Assembly (NCBI RefSeq): GCF_000218685.1
Contig: NW_006763291.1
Location: 3,227,443 to 3,291,442 of the forward strand
Length of the DNA stretch: 64,000 nt
Source: Serpula lacrymans var. lacrymans S7.9
Taxonomy: Eukaryota; Basidiomycota; Agaricomycetes; Boletales; Serpulaceae
Reading direction: 5' to 3'
In this document: in pieces, positions 20,696-30,430 of the stretch
How the letters are laid out: each line of letters starts with the position of its first letter
Numbering within the stretch: position 1 is the first letter of the stretch
The notes under the pieces: model-generated
What the model was told of the DNA's origin: nothing
Databases searched by the model: none
What the model saw: only the letters and a program-made list of their open reading frames with translations
Made by a program: the position numbers and the translations under genes

Positions 20696-20891
20696 TGACA
20701 AATTATGACATTTGTTTATAGTATGAGAAAACATGCATTGGCCAGGGCTTGAACCTGGGACTCCAGCTTTCATGGTCTGGTGCTTTACCAACTAAGCTAC
20801 CAAGGCGTACTTGGAAAGCATACTGATTGGTTGCATGCCCAGAAGGTCCAGAACCACTGTGCACGGGTGCAAATCTCATTGTGTTGTGATA
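20696..20891 (-). mobile_element. 196-bp tRNA-headed non-autonomous element, copy 1
   Basis: The insertion splits the Copia integrase and is flanked by CTTGG on both sides (20691-20695 and 20892-20896), a 5-bp target duplication. It is 196 bp, the same length as copy 2 at 39843-40038, with five differences counted by eye. A tRNA-like segment lies at 20735-20806 on the minus strand with pol III A box (TAGCTTAGTTGG) and B box (GGTTCAAGCCC). On the plus strand it begins TGACAAAT and ends TGATA, resembling the Copia LTR termini (TGACAAAA...TTA). The ends also form an imperfect inverted repeat (about 14 of 18 positions). It could be a tRNA-derived SINE, a small LTR-like element moved by Copia, or a MITE. 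Confidence 0.8.
20735..20806 (-). other. tRNA-like pseudogene inside the 196-bp element (copy 1)
   Basis: These 72 nt fold as a cloverleaf: acceptor stem 6 of 7 pairs, D stem GCTT/AAGC, T stem CCAGG/CCTGG with a 7-nt loop. The anticodon arm does not form the normal 5-bp stem and 7-nt loop (only CCAG/CTGG with a 10-nt loop). I therefore call it tRNA-derived, not a functional tRNA. Confidence 0.7.
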
Positions 20892-22947
20892 CTTGGCATC
20901 CGAAAGGGTGAAACAAAGTTGGATCAACTCTCCTTTTAAACAGTATTTCATATGGGGTCTTTCCATGGAGTCCTGATGCTGGGCTGCGTGCTGTAATATA
21001 TGCAGCTGTTTGCATGGCATCTACCCAAAATGACTTTGGGAGCTTGGAATCATGGAGCATAGTGGTTGCTAATGTAGCTAATGTCTGATTCATGCATTCT
21101 GCAATGCTACTTTGTTCCAGAGTATCTGCAGCTGTAGTTTCTTGGAGTACACCATCTCCTTGGAGTTGATTTTTGAATGCATTGCCAGTATATTCTCCTC
21201 CCCCATCGCTCCAGAGGAATTCTGTGTATAGTGGAGTGAAGTTTTTTTCTCCCAAATGAGTCCGGAAGAATGTTTGGACATCTTCTTTCCATTGCTTGTA
21301 TTGTTCCAGTGCTTCACTTTTGTGTTTTAGTAAATATATCCATGGAAATTTGGAGAAATCATCTATAATGATAATCCAGTACCAAAAACCCTCCCTGGAG
21401 GTTGGTTTGATTGGTCCTCCAACATCTGTGTGCACAATTTGTATGGGACGCTTGGCTTGGTTTCCTCCAGTGGACTTGAAAGGTAATTTCTTCATCTTTA
21501 TTAAAGCACAAGGTTCACAAAACTCCAGGGTTCCGGTAAGGGTGTCTATGTCCTGGAGCTGTCTTTTTGTAACCATTTGTTGCAAGCGGTCCATTCCAAT
21601 GTGTCCCATTCTCCTGTGCAATACATTTACATCTACTGCTGCAAAAGCTGACTCTGGGTTGATTTCAGGGTTTGCTTGGATGTGATAAAGTCCTTGCTTG
21701 TGTAACGCAGTGAGGATAAGTTCCTCCTTTTTCCGAACTTCACAAGCATTTGACCCTGCTGGAAAAAGTGTTGATAACCCCGTTTTGGACAATTTGTGGA
21801 CAGAGACGAGTGCTAACGTGAAGTTTAGCACAAGTAAGACATTTGACAGTGCATTATTGTAGTCCTTTTTGCCAACAGTTGCTTGTAGGATTACTGTTCC
21901 AATGCCAATGGCATTTACAGAGGATTCATCCCCAAAACTGATTGTCCTCGGAGGATGCAGAACATGGTATGTTCCTGGCTCAAACCAGGAGCGGTGAGGG
22001 ACCATGTGGGATGTTGCTCCGGAGTCAATAATAATTGTTGTTTTGGTCTTATCGAGTTCCGACACAAGGTAAGCTTGAATGTGTTTAGCAAGGGGCTTGG
22101 AAATATGTACATGTTCCAATGCAATATGACTTTGTTCCTCCTCGGAGTCAGATCCAGATGATTGCTCCGCCATATTTGCCTTTTCCTTCTCTTTTCCTTT
22201 ATCCTTGTGTCTTTCCTTTCCCTTCTTCCTTTGACCTTTTTCAGCTGACTGAAGTGTTTGACACTCCGAGGTGTTGTGTGATTTGGCTTTGTGGAAGTTA
22301 CACCATTTCTCCTCGGATTTGAGTGCTAATTTGGAACCTCCAGGGGCCTTCCCTGACTGTCGTGCAACTTCTGCAGTGATCCGGATCTCAACTGCATCAA
22401 AGGTAAGTTTATTTTCTTCAATCATGTTGATTACTGATGACTGAAATATTTCAGGAGTGCATGGGAGAGATTGGAGAAGAGCGAAAGCCATGAGTTTGGT
22501 ATCAACTCCTAGTTTCATTCCGGAGAGGCGTGAATCAATTGTCCGGATTTTCGCAATGTGGTCCTGGATAGGTGATGTCCCATCCCAGGACAATTTGGTG
22601 AGTTGCTGGAATGAATAGAAGGCCGAGGCAATATTGGACGTTTGATGGAGTGAGACAAGTTTATCAAATAACTCCTTGGAGCTGGTGAGGTCTCCAGTCC
22701 TCATTAGGAGGGCATCAGAGATGTGGTCCTGGATGATTCCATGTACCTTCTCATCCTTAAGTATCCAGGTGATCTCAGGATCCTCCGAGGAGGTAGGTTT
22801 TCCTGGTGAGGGCTTAAGCTCCTCTCCAGTAACAACCTGGAGAACTTTTTCCCAACGTAGCTTTGAGATGATCCGGAGTTTCCATATCTGAAAATTGTTG
22901 GGTCCAGTGAGAACTGGACATGCGGATGTATCGTGTGCTGTGGTCAT
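20889..22947 (-). pseudogene. Copia gag, protease and integrase, interrupted by the 196-bp insertion
   Basis: Gag begins MTTAHDTSACPVLTGPNNFQ at 22947 and includes a UBN2-like block (SSKELFDKLVSLHQTSNIAS). The zinc-knuckle position has an unusual C-x2-H-x4-H-x4-C spacing (WCNFHKAKSHNTSEC). A lysine/glutamate-rich stretch follows, then the protease IIIDSGATSHMV. The integrase has its zinc finger (H-x4-H from VLHRRMGH, then CEPC) and catalytic core (IVHTDVGGP, DDFSKFPWIY, LWSDGGGEYTGNAF, EQSSIAECMNQTL). The coding match ends at FGCQ, where the 196-bp element is inserted; the open frame runs on into that insertion to 20797. Confidence 0.92.
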
Positions 22948-23002
22948 GGTTCCAAGGTTGCCGTTTCAAATAAGAATTATTTCCTGCGTAGCTTTTGCGC
23001 AA

Positions 23003-23016
23003 CAGGGCTCATAACC
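23003..23016 (-). other. Copia primer-binding site (initiator tRNA-Met half), younger element
   Basis: Read on the minus strand, GGTTATGAGCCCTG follows the 5' LTR directly and complements the anticodon stem-loop of initiator tRNA-Met. It is identical to the site at 17356-17369. Confidence 0.65.
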
Positions 23017-23358
23017 TAATAAGACTAAGTGAAACTCAGCCGCTGCCCAAGAGGCTATAGAAATGACATTATTATTTACCTAAGTGAAACTACAATAGAT
23101 GCTAGTTTGAGGTGATCTCTAATAAATGTAATGTAACATACCTCAACCGCTGTCCGAGAGGCTATAGAAACGACTGAGGTATTCCTATACTAAACCCCCT
23201 ACTACTTATAGTTGGAGGTGCTACTCGCTACAGTATAATGACTCCTAGGAGTACAATTGTGCTCCTAGGAGAACAATGGTTACTCCATAGAGTGGTGGCT
23301 ATGCTCCATGGAGAACAATGGCTGCTTCGGCAGAGACCAGGTTTATCCGGTTTTGTCA
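23017..23358 (-). repeat. 5' LTR (long form) of the antisense Copia (LTR4)
   Basis: This 342-bp LTR has TGACAAAACC at 23358 and TTATTA at 23017 in minus orientation. It is longer than LTR3 because it has an extra stretch between two TTTCTATAGCC blocks, as LTR2 does. A cluster of palindromes (ACTCCTAGGAGT 23241-23252, CTCCTAGGAG 23262-23271, CTCCATGGAG 23304-23313) lies in its U3 part. Confidence 0.85.
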
Positions 23359-23363
23359 TCAAG

Positions 23364-23694
23364 AGGCTCCCAGGTCTTACAGATGGGGTTTCTATGTTAG
23401 CAATAACCAATCTGAAAGACCACCCTCTCTGAAGAGGGTCCCTCTAAAATCCCAATATATTTTTTGTCCTCAACTTGTTGTTTCAAGGTTTTACATAAAT
23501 ATATGTGGAGAGTATGCCCATATTATTATGATCATTATTATAATACACCAAAATGTTAACCTCTTTGTACACTCTTTAAGAGCCTCTGTTAGAGCCTCTC
23601 TCAGACCTCATTGTGAGCCTCCCCATCAATACATCAAAGGAATGTTCCAGATGAATGTCCCAAATATGGATATAAATTATTCCTTTATGGTAAG
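23364..23694. other. Non-Copia sequence inside the old Copia remnant
   Basis: This block, together with 17581-17594, interrupts the old gag and does not match the younger Copia. It is AT-rich in the middle and shows short GAGCCTC repeats at 23580-23622. No gene or known element was recognised. Confidence 0.4.
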
Positions 23695-26600
23695 GGTGAA
23701 AAGGCACATGGAACCATCCAGGACCACATCTCTAATGCCCTCCTAATGAGGACTGGAGACCTCACCAGCTCCAAGGAGTTATTTGACAAACTTGTCTCAC
23801 TCCATCAGACGTCCAACATTGCCTCGGCCTTTTATTCATTCCAGCAACTCACCAAATTGTCCTGGGATGGAGCATCACCTATCCAGGACCACATTGCAGA
23901 AATCCGGACTATTGATTCACACCTCTCTGGAACTAGGAGTTGATACCAAACTCATGGCCTTCGCTCTTTTCCAATCTCTTCCATGCACTCCTGAATGGCA
24001 AACATTTCAGTCATCTGTAATCAACACAATTAAAGAAGATAAACTTACTATTGATGCAGTTGAGATCCAGATCACTGCAGAAGTTGCACGATAGTCAGGA
24101 AAGGCTCCTGTAGGTTCCAAATAGCACTTAAGTCCAAGGAAAAATGGTGTGACTTTCACAAAGTCAAATTGCACAACACCTTGGAGTGTCAAACACTTCA
24201 GTCAGCTGGAAAAGGTCATAAGAGGGAAAGGAGAAACACAAGGATAAAGGAAAAGAGGAGAAAAAGGCAAATATGGCAGAGAAATCATCTGGATCTGACT
24301 CCGAGGAGGAACAGAGTTATATTACATTGGAACATGTACATATTTCCAAGCCCCTTGCTAAACACATTCAAGCTTACCTTGTGTCAAAACCCAATAAGAC
24401 CAAAACAACAATTATCATTGACTCTGGAGCAACAATTCACATGGTCTCTCACCACTCCTGGTTTGAGCCAGGAACATACAGTACTATGTTCTGAACCCTC
24501 CGAGGACAATCAGTTTTGGGGATGAATCCTCTGTAAATGCCATTGGCATTGGAACAGTAATCCTACAAGCAACTGTTGGCAAAAAGGACTACAATATTGC
24601 ACTGTCAAATGTCTTACTTGTGCCAAACTTCACATTAGCATTTATCTCCGTCCACAAATTGTCTAAAATGGAGTTATTAACACTTTTTCTTTGAAAAAAG
24701 AAAGAACTCATCCTCACTGCCTTACACAAGTGAGGACTTTATCACATCCAATAAAAACCTGAAATCAACCTGGAGTCAGCTTTTGCAGCAGTGGATGTAA
24801 ATCTATTGCACAGGAGAATAGGACACGTTGTAATGAATTGCTTACAATAAATAATTATGAAAGGACAACTCCAGGATATAGACACTCTTACCAGAACCCC
24901 AGAGTTCTGTGAACCTTGTGCTTTAGGAAAGATGAAGAAATTACCTTTCAAGTCCACTGGAGGAAACCAAGCCAAGCGTCCCATACAAATTGTGCACACA
25001 GATGTTGGAGGACCAATCAAACCAACCTCCAGGGAGGGTCTCCAATACCGGATTATTATTGTAGACAATTTTTCCAAGTTTCCATGGATATATTTACTAA
25101 AACACAAAAGTGAAGCACTGGAACAATACAAGCAATGGAAAGAAGATGTCCAAACATTTTTCCGAACTCATTTGGGAGAAGAAAACTTCACTCTACTGCA
25201 CACAGAATTCCTCCGGAGTGATGGGGGAGGAGAATATACTGGAAATGCATTCAAAAATCAACTTTGAGGAGATATTGTACTCCAAGAAACTACAGCTGCA
25301 GATACTCTGGAACAAAGTAGCATTGCAGAATGCATGAATCAGACATTAGCTACATTAGCAACCACTATGCTCCATGATCTCAAGCTCCCAAAGTCATTCT
25401 GGGTAGATGCCATGCAAATGGCTGCATATATTACAGCACACAGCCCAGAATCAGGACTCCATGGAAAAAGCCCATATGAAATACTGTTTAAAAGGAGAGT
25501 TGATCCAACTTTATTTTGCACTTTTGGATGCCAAGCATATGCCTTGATTCCAAAAGACAAACAGCAAGGAAAGTGGGGCGCAAAGCCATAATAATTGGCT
25601 ATACACATAGAAAGCAAGCCTACAAACTCCTAGGCACTGAAAAGTAAACTGTGTTTTCCAGTCAGCATGTCATATTTAATGAATTTGGAAAGGTACAAAA
25701 GGATGATTCTACTCCCTGGAACACAGACCCTAGCACAGATTACTGGGAGGGACTCATTCCAGAGAATGCTCACTATCCAGACCAAAATACATTGGAGGAG
25801 GATGATCCTAACCCTTGGATCCAAGGTCCAAATGAATTGCAAATGGAACCGCATCTTCAAGTAGATATTCTACAAGCAATGGAACCATATCAACATGAAG
25901 ATGTTCTGAGAGTAGTGGGAGCACCCAAGCAGCTAAGACACCCTCCACAACAGTCTCTACAACTAAGACCCGAACACTAGCTATCTTCAGAACGGAAACT
26001 CAAAGTAGAGTCACAGTCAGTGGGAGGACAGCTCTTAAATATACAGCCAGCTGATGTGGAGGAAATCTGAATACAGCTAGACCGCCTGTCTATCAGATCA
26101 GCTTCTGGAAGGCATACAACACCTCCAAGGAGTCATCAAATACCTCCAAGGAGACATTCAACACCTTCAGGAGTGAGTGGGGCAACTCACACACAAGTGC
26201 CTCTGCTACCTGGAGTTCCTGCACAAATTCCTCAAAGAGCAGTCATGCCTGCTAAAGTCCTAGGAGTATGCAGAAGCAGTTGCCAGACCCGTCCTGCAGA
26301 CAAAAACCAAGATTATCAAATGACTCTAGATGAGTAACAGTCTCGGAAAGAGCAGCACAACAATTTTATGAAGAAACCTAACACTCCTGAGGTTCCTAAA
26401 AAAAATGTCTGGCACAGAGGAGACATTCTTTGCTAAAATAACAAGCACTGGTCCATCTAATACAGACCTTCCAAGGACACTAAAAGAAGCCTATCACGCC
26501 CAGATGGAGAACTATGGAAGTCTGCCTTGGAGGAGGAACTCCTATGTCTCAATATTAATGCAGTATATGACACTGTCCCACTTCCAAAGGGAGTAAATCC

Positions 26601-26764
26601 TATCACATCAAAACCTGTGTTCTGGATCAAGTTTGATCAAAATGGAAACATTAAGAGATGGGGTTTTACCTAAAAGGAGGGGATTGATGACCAGGAGGTT
26701 TTTGCTCCGGTTGCAAACTTAGAGTCAATCCAAATTATTCTAGCCCTGGCAGCAAAGTATGATA
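23695..26764 (+). pseudogene. Decayed sense-strand Copia polyprotein, truncated in RT
   Basis: Gag resumes at about residue 68 (HGTIQDHISNALLMRTGD) and continues through the protease (IIIDSGATIHMV), integrase (EFCEPCALGKMKK, LRSDGGGEYTGNAF, SSIAECMNQTL), linker and the start of RT (FAPVANLESIQIILALAAKYD), where it ends abruptly. Many stops and frameshifts break it. It is collinear with the younger copy and lacks the 196-bp element at the FGCQAYALIPKDK junction, which confirms that insertion as an addition. No 3' LTR remains. Confidence 0.88.
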
Positions 26765-27097
26765 TAACAATCCACACCCTATACCGAGTTAACAGAGGTG
26801 TAACTTGTCAATTGCAGCAGGTAGTTGAAAACAAATGGTATTAAGAAGAAATAAAAAGCTGGAGTATGTACACGCAATACAGCTACTTATATATGTAACA
26901 ACACATGTCAGCCTTGAGGTGCTGACTGATGAACATGTGGTAGAGGCATGGTGCTTTGTAAGTAATCATGTGACTTTAAGTCACATGATGAGATAAGATA
27001 ATAGATAAGAACAAGTGATTAAATAAGGAGAGATAAGATGTTTGACTTGATTATTGGTGATGAAAAATGATTTATTGGTATCTGATGAGTAGTGACA
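26765..27097 (-). repeat. LTR of a second, decayed Gypsy family (boundaries approximate)
   Basis: In minus orientation a purine tract (AAAAGGGGGGTAA, 27110-27098) is followed by TGTCACTACTCATC, the likely LTR start, and the pol C-terminus lies next to it. The other end merges with the Copia remnant near 26765 and could not be fixed. Confidence 0.5.
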
Positions 27098-27464
27098 TTA
27101 CCCCCCTTTTAAGACTTTTGTCTCAAAAGGTTGATTCAATTTTCCCATTTTCCCAGTTGAAGAGTTTATGGTTCTGTAAAGTTTTTGAATGGTTGGTACT
27201 GGAGTGTGAAGTTTATGTGTCTAGGTGCACTTGGGAAATGATCATAGAAGTCAACAACAAAGGTCTGTGTCTTATGTCATCCAACTTTTCTGATGGCTGA
27301 TCCATTGTAATATGAGCTTCTACATAGACCTTATCTCCAGGTTGATACTCAATGCTTTCTTTTTTGTTTTTGTCATAGAATTTTTTCATAATCTCAGCTG
27401 CCTTTGCTTCACTTTTTCTTCCTGTTTCTATTTTGGATGTTGACCATTGTTCAGACAGAATGGA
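27098..27464 (-). pseudogene. Decayed Gypsy (second family) integrase C-terminus, split by a solo LTR
   Basis: The minus-strand translation includes SEAKAAEIMKKFYDKNKKES, IEYQPGDKVYVEAHI and DDIRHRP, the usual region after the integrase core. It continues upstream at 28279-28170 (KQYLQIFINHKQDDWEEWLP, LAEFSY). A solo LTR of the first Gypsy family (27470-28164) lies between the two parts. Stops occur throughout. Confidence 0.65.
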
Positions 27465-27469
27465 CTATA

Positions 27470-28164
27470 TGTAACAACCAAGAGTTTGTTACTCTGGCGC
27501 ACAACTCAGACAAGCTATAGAGATAATGATGAGGGAGTGGTTACCCTTTAGGCTTCAACAAGTTAGTTGTGAGGATACAACAGGAGGACTCGCTGAGGAG
27601 TCTCCTTGATCTATTGGGGTATATATACTACCACAACAAGCATAACCGACTTTTGTCACACCCAAAATCAATGAAAAAGTCTGAAAGTAGTTAAATTGTT
27701 TAATTGCATTTTGGACCTACAAAATTTTATCAGAATAATGTATTTTGTTATCATATTTCTACATATCCACACAAAAATATAGTATTAATGGAAATATATC
27801 AACAAAAAGACATTGTTTTGTAGGTCCAAAATGCAATCAAATATTTTAACTACTTTCAGACTTTTCCATCAGTCATGAGTGTGACAAAAGTTGGTTATGC
27901 TTGCTATGTACTACAGGTTTGTTTGTACATATGTACTATACAGTTGATGAAGGCAGTGGCTGATGATGTCAGAGGGCGCAGCCCGTGTGACCAGCTCCAC
28001 TGCGTGAGAGACTTGTATCTAAAATAGAAAGAAAGGCAGTGTAGCGCGAGAAAGTGGAGTTTGAACAAAAGGGAAAGTGCTGCATGACACGGAGTGTGAA
28101 AACTATAGTAAAAGGTTAAAGAGGAGAATGAAAATTAAAGGTCCAAAATTGTGTTATCGTAACA
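27470..28164 (-). repeat. Solo Gypsy LTR with target duplication CTATA, carrying a nested element
   Basis: The ends are TGTAACAACC (plus strand) and ATCGTAACA, the reverse of the LTR at 289. CTATA flanks both sides (27465-27469 and 28165-28169). Net of the 267-bp insertion at 27637-27903 it is about 428 bp. It disrupts a decayed pol of another Gypsy family. Confidence 0.88.
27637..27903. mobile_element. 267-bp MITE-like element with 88-bp terminal inverted repeats
   Basis: The left arm 27637-27724 starts CAAGCATAACC and the right arm 27816-27903 is its reverse complement at about 77 of 88 positions; the central spacer is about 91 bp and AT-rich. It has no coding capacity. The surrounding LTR sequence reads ATATACTAC on the left and ATGTACTAC on the right, a possible imperfect 9-bp duplication, but the distances to the arms differ (5 and 2 nt). 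Long inverted repeats with 9-bp duplications would suggest a Mutator-like origin; this is not settled. Confidence 0.75.
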
Positions 28165-28169
28165 CTATA

Positions 28170-28279
28170 ACCTGTTGCTGAGTGTTCTTTATTATTATGT
28201 GTAAGAGAATTCTGCCAATGGTAGCCATTCTTCCCAGTCATCTTGTTTGTGGTTAATGAAGATCTGGAGATACTGTTTA
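28170..28279 (-). pseudogene. Second part of the decayed Gypsy integrase
   Basis: The translation KQYLQIFINHKQDDWEEWLP, LAEFSY and a later HSATGYS is the integrase catalytic-core end, contiguous with 27464 once the solo LTR is removed. Two adjacent stops are present. Confidence 0.65.
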
Positions 28280-28789
28280 TGTAACAACCAAGAGTTAGTT
28301 ACTCTGGCGCACAACTCGTGCAAGCAAAAGAGTAATGATGAGGGAGTGGTTACCCCTTAGGTAGGACCAAGTTAGTTGTGGGTATACAACAGGAGGACTT
28401 ACTGAGGAGTCTCCTGGATCTATTGGGTATTTATATTACTATAGGTTGTTTGTACATATGTACTATACTGTTAATGGAGGCAGTGGCTGATGATGTTGTA
28501 GGGTGCAGCCCGTGTAACCAGCTCCACTGCGTGAAATACTGATAGCTAAAATAAGAAGAAAGGCAGCGCAGCACGAGAAAGGTGGAGTTTTGAACTAAAA
28601 GGGGAAGTGCCACATGGCACAGTGTAAAAACTACAGTACAAGGTTAAAGCGGAGAATGAAAATTAAAGAAAAGATCTGAAAATGAAAAGTAAGGTAAATG
28701 GTCACATGACTGGTCATGTGGCTTGGAAAAAGTAAAAGTAAAGTATGAAAAGTAAAGTGTGAGTAGGTACTGGTACGTCAATTGTAACA
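28280..28789 (-). repeat. Gypsy LTR variant, antisense
   Basis: It shares the TGTAACAACCAAGAG end and the R/U5 blocks with the first Gypsy family but has a different, longer U3 including a GGTCACATGACTGGTCATGTGG palindrome-like stretch near 28700-28721. The flanks GTTTA and ATCAA do not match, so it is either an old solo LTR or a recombination product. It truncates the DUF6698-like gene at 28790. Confidence 0.75.
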
Positions 28790-29456
28790 ATCAATACCAA
28801 GCCACAGGAAGGTGGATAAATCACAAATTACTCTGGATCTGACCAGTCCAGCCCTGCAAGGCATAGCAGAGCACCAGTATTTTCATGGTTGAAGCCACAG
28901 CCAGCCTTTGCATTGCGATGAAGATGAGGCAGAAGTGCCTGCCCCTTTGGCATGATCCAGTCAATCACTGCAGTCTTGATGCCCTTTGTATCATCTGATC
29001 TGCCCCCATTAGCTCCTTTTTTGATCTGCAATGTAGCATCATGTTAAGGATGAGTGGCCATAAGACAAAGAACATATGTACCAAGTCCAGAATGGGAATT
29101 ATTTCTTCTTCAGACAATGTCTCGCCCATCAGGCGTCTTTCAGGCCCTGGAACAAGCTTGAGTAAATCTAAGAAAATATGTTGCTCTCTGCATTCCCTGT
29201 AAGGTAGATTATTGGTTGGGATAAGGATAGAGAGATAGATGTTATACTCGACAGTATAACTTTCTCCAGGCTCATCTGATACTATGCGCTTGATACCACT
29301 TTCTATAAGGTTCTGGATGTTGTAAAAGGCATGTATGGCCCTCCCAAGATGATGTCCGTGGTGAACAAGAGGGTCTTGGGATGTGCTAGTTCTAGGGTGG
29401 TCATCATGCGGAGAAGTGAGTGTCATGCTTACTACAAATGAAAAATTTGAATGCAC
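28790..29456 (-). pseudogene. DUF6698-like protein, truncated by an LTR
   Basis: The minus-strand frame reads GRAIHAFYNIQNLIESGIKR, LLKLVPGPERRLMGE, then an intron at 29026-29081, then RSDDTKGIKTAVIDWIMPKG and GFNHENTGALLCLAGLDWSD. These phrases are the family pattern I know from mushroom DUF6698 proteins (function unknown, often repeat-associated). The frame stops soon after GLDWSDPE and the LTR begins, so the C-terminus is missing. Confidence 0.6.
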
Positions 29457-30430
29457 TGTCTTTTTCTAGATCCCAGTTCCAATGCAGAACTTCTTCCACT
29501 TTTGCTCATGTTTTTCTCGGAGGCTGCCCTTCTATGCAAGGGTTCCCTGTCATTCTCACTGTCAGATATGCAGAACAATTTTCCAGTAAAAGAATCAGAA
29601 TCAGCACAGCCCAGGCTTTGAGAACATTTAACTGGCCTTTCAAAACTTGGAAGAATTTTATAGCAGGCACAGCATCACTGTGGTTCAAATTGACTGGAAT
29701 GGTTAGAGATCAGGATAACATATCTTGATCAGGTAATAGGGATAAGTATTGCCAAAATTGTAAAATAAGAATTGGGGGGCATACAATAGGATATTTGAGT
29801 TGAATTTTTAGTACATTGTGGCTGTGGATCGAATAGAAGAATGACAGCTGATACTTTGAAGTTCAGTGTCAAAATAGGAACAAAAACAAGTTGAAAGTGA
29901 TGTACCTGCTATAGACATTTACTAGTATTTGGACAGGACAGCAAAGTGCCAAATTGAGGACTTGTATGCTTTGGGAACTGGAGGCTGTGAAAAAGCAGCC
30001 AATAGGGTGGTCAGTAGTAAACACATGCAGCCTGAGGGATTTAAAATTGAAAGTAGGCGGACCTAGTAGTACTGTAACTAATGGGAGTAAACTTGGTCCA
30101 GGACTTTAGTAACCTAATGATTCTAATTTCAAGTCAGCCTGAGAGTCACTGGCAGCTTAAAACCCAAACCCACTAGTACCCGTTGTCAATGATGAGAACC
30201 ATGATTAGAAAACCACACACAAAACAAACTAACACACAATCCTCCCAGAATTCATGGAACTTGTTTATGGGCTTTGCCTCCCAGAACAGTGGGTGCTCTG
30301 GTTGTTTGTGGGGTAGTATGTATGACAATCCTTCAAAGTAAAACCCAAACATGTATGGATATGGGTTTTGAGGAGGAGGGATAGTTGAACTATAGAAGAT
30401 AGGGGCTTTTATGACGAGTATAGACAAATA
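29457..30430. other. No gene recognised
   Basis: Short open frames only (for example 30173-30433 minus). No repeat ends or motifs were identified. Confidence 0.4.

Larger units (their letters stand above)
17928..23358 (-). mobile_element. Near-complete Copia (Pseudoviridae) LTR retrotransposon, antisense
   Basis: Read on the minus strand: 5' LTR 23358-23017, primer-binding site 23016-23003, gag-protease-integrase 22947-20889, a 196-bp inserted element at 20891-20696, linker 20682-19849, RT-RNase H 19827-18127, a purine stretch next to the LTR, and 3' LTR 18142-17928. A TGA at 19849-19851 and the 196-bp insertion interrupt the polyprotein, so it is inactive. The outer flanks (TCAAG right, AGTGC left) are not duplicates of each other, which is explained by an inversion with the LTR at 17595. 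Confidence 0.9.

Noticed and set aside
20797..20888. Natural C-terminus of the Copia integrase frame
   Set aside because: These codons are read from the 196-bp insertion; the old Copia copy continues into the linker at this point.
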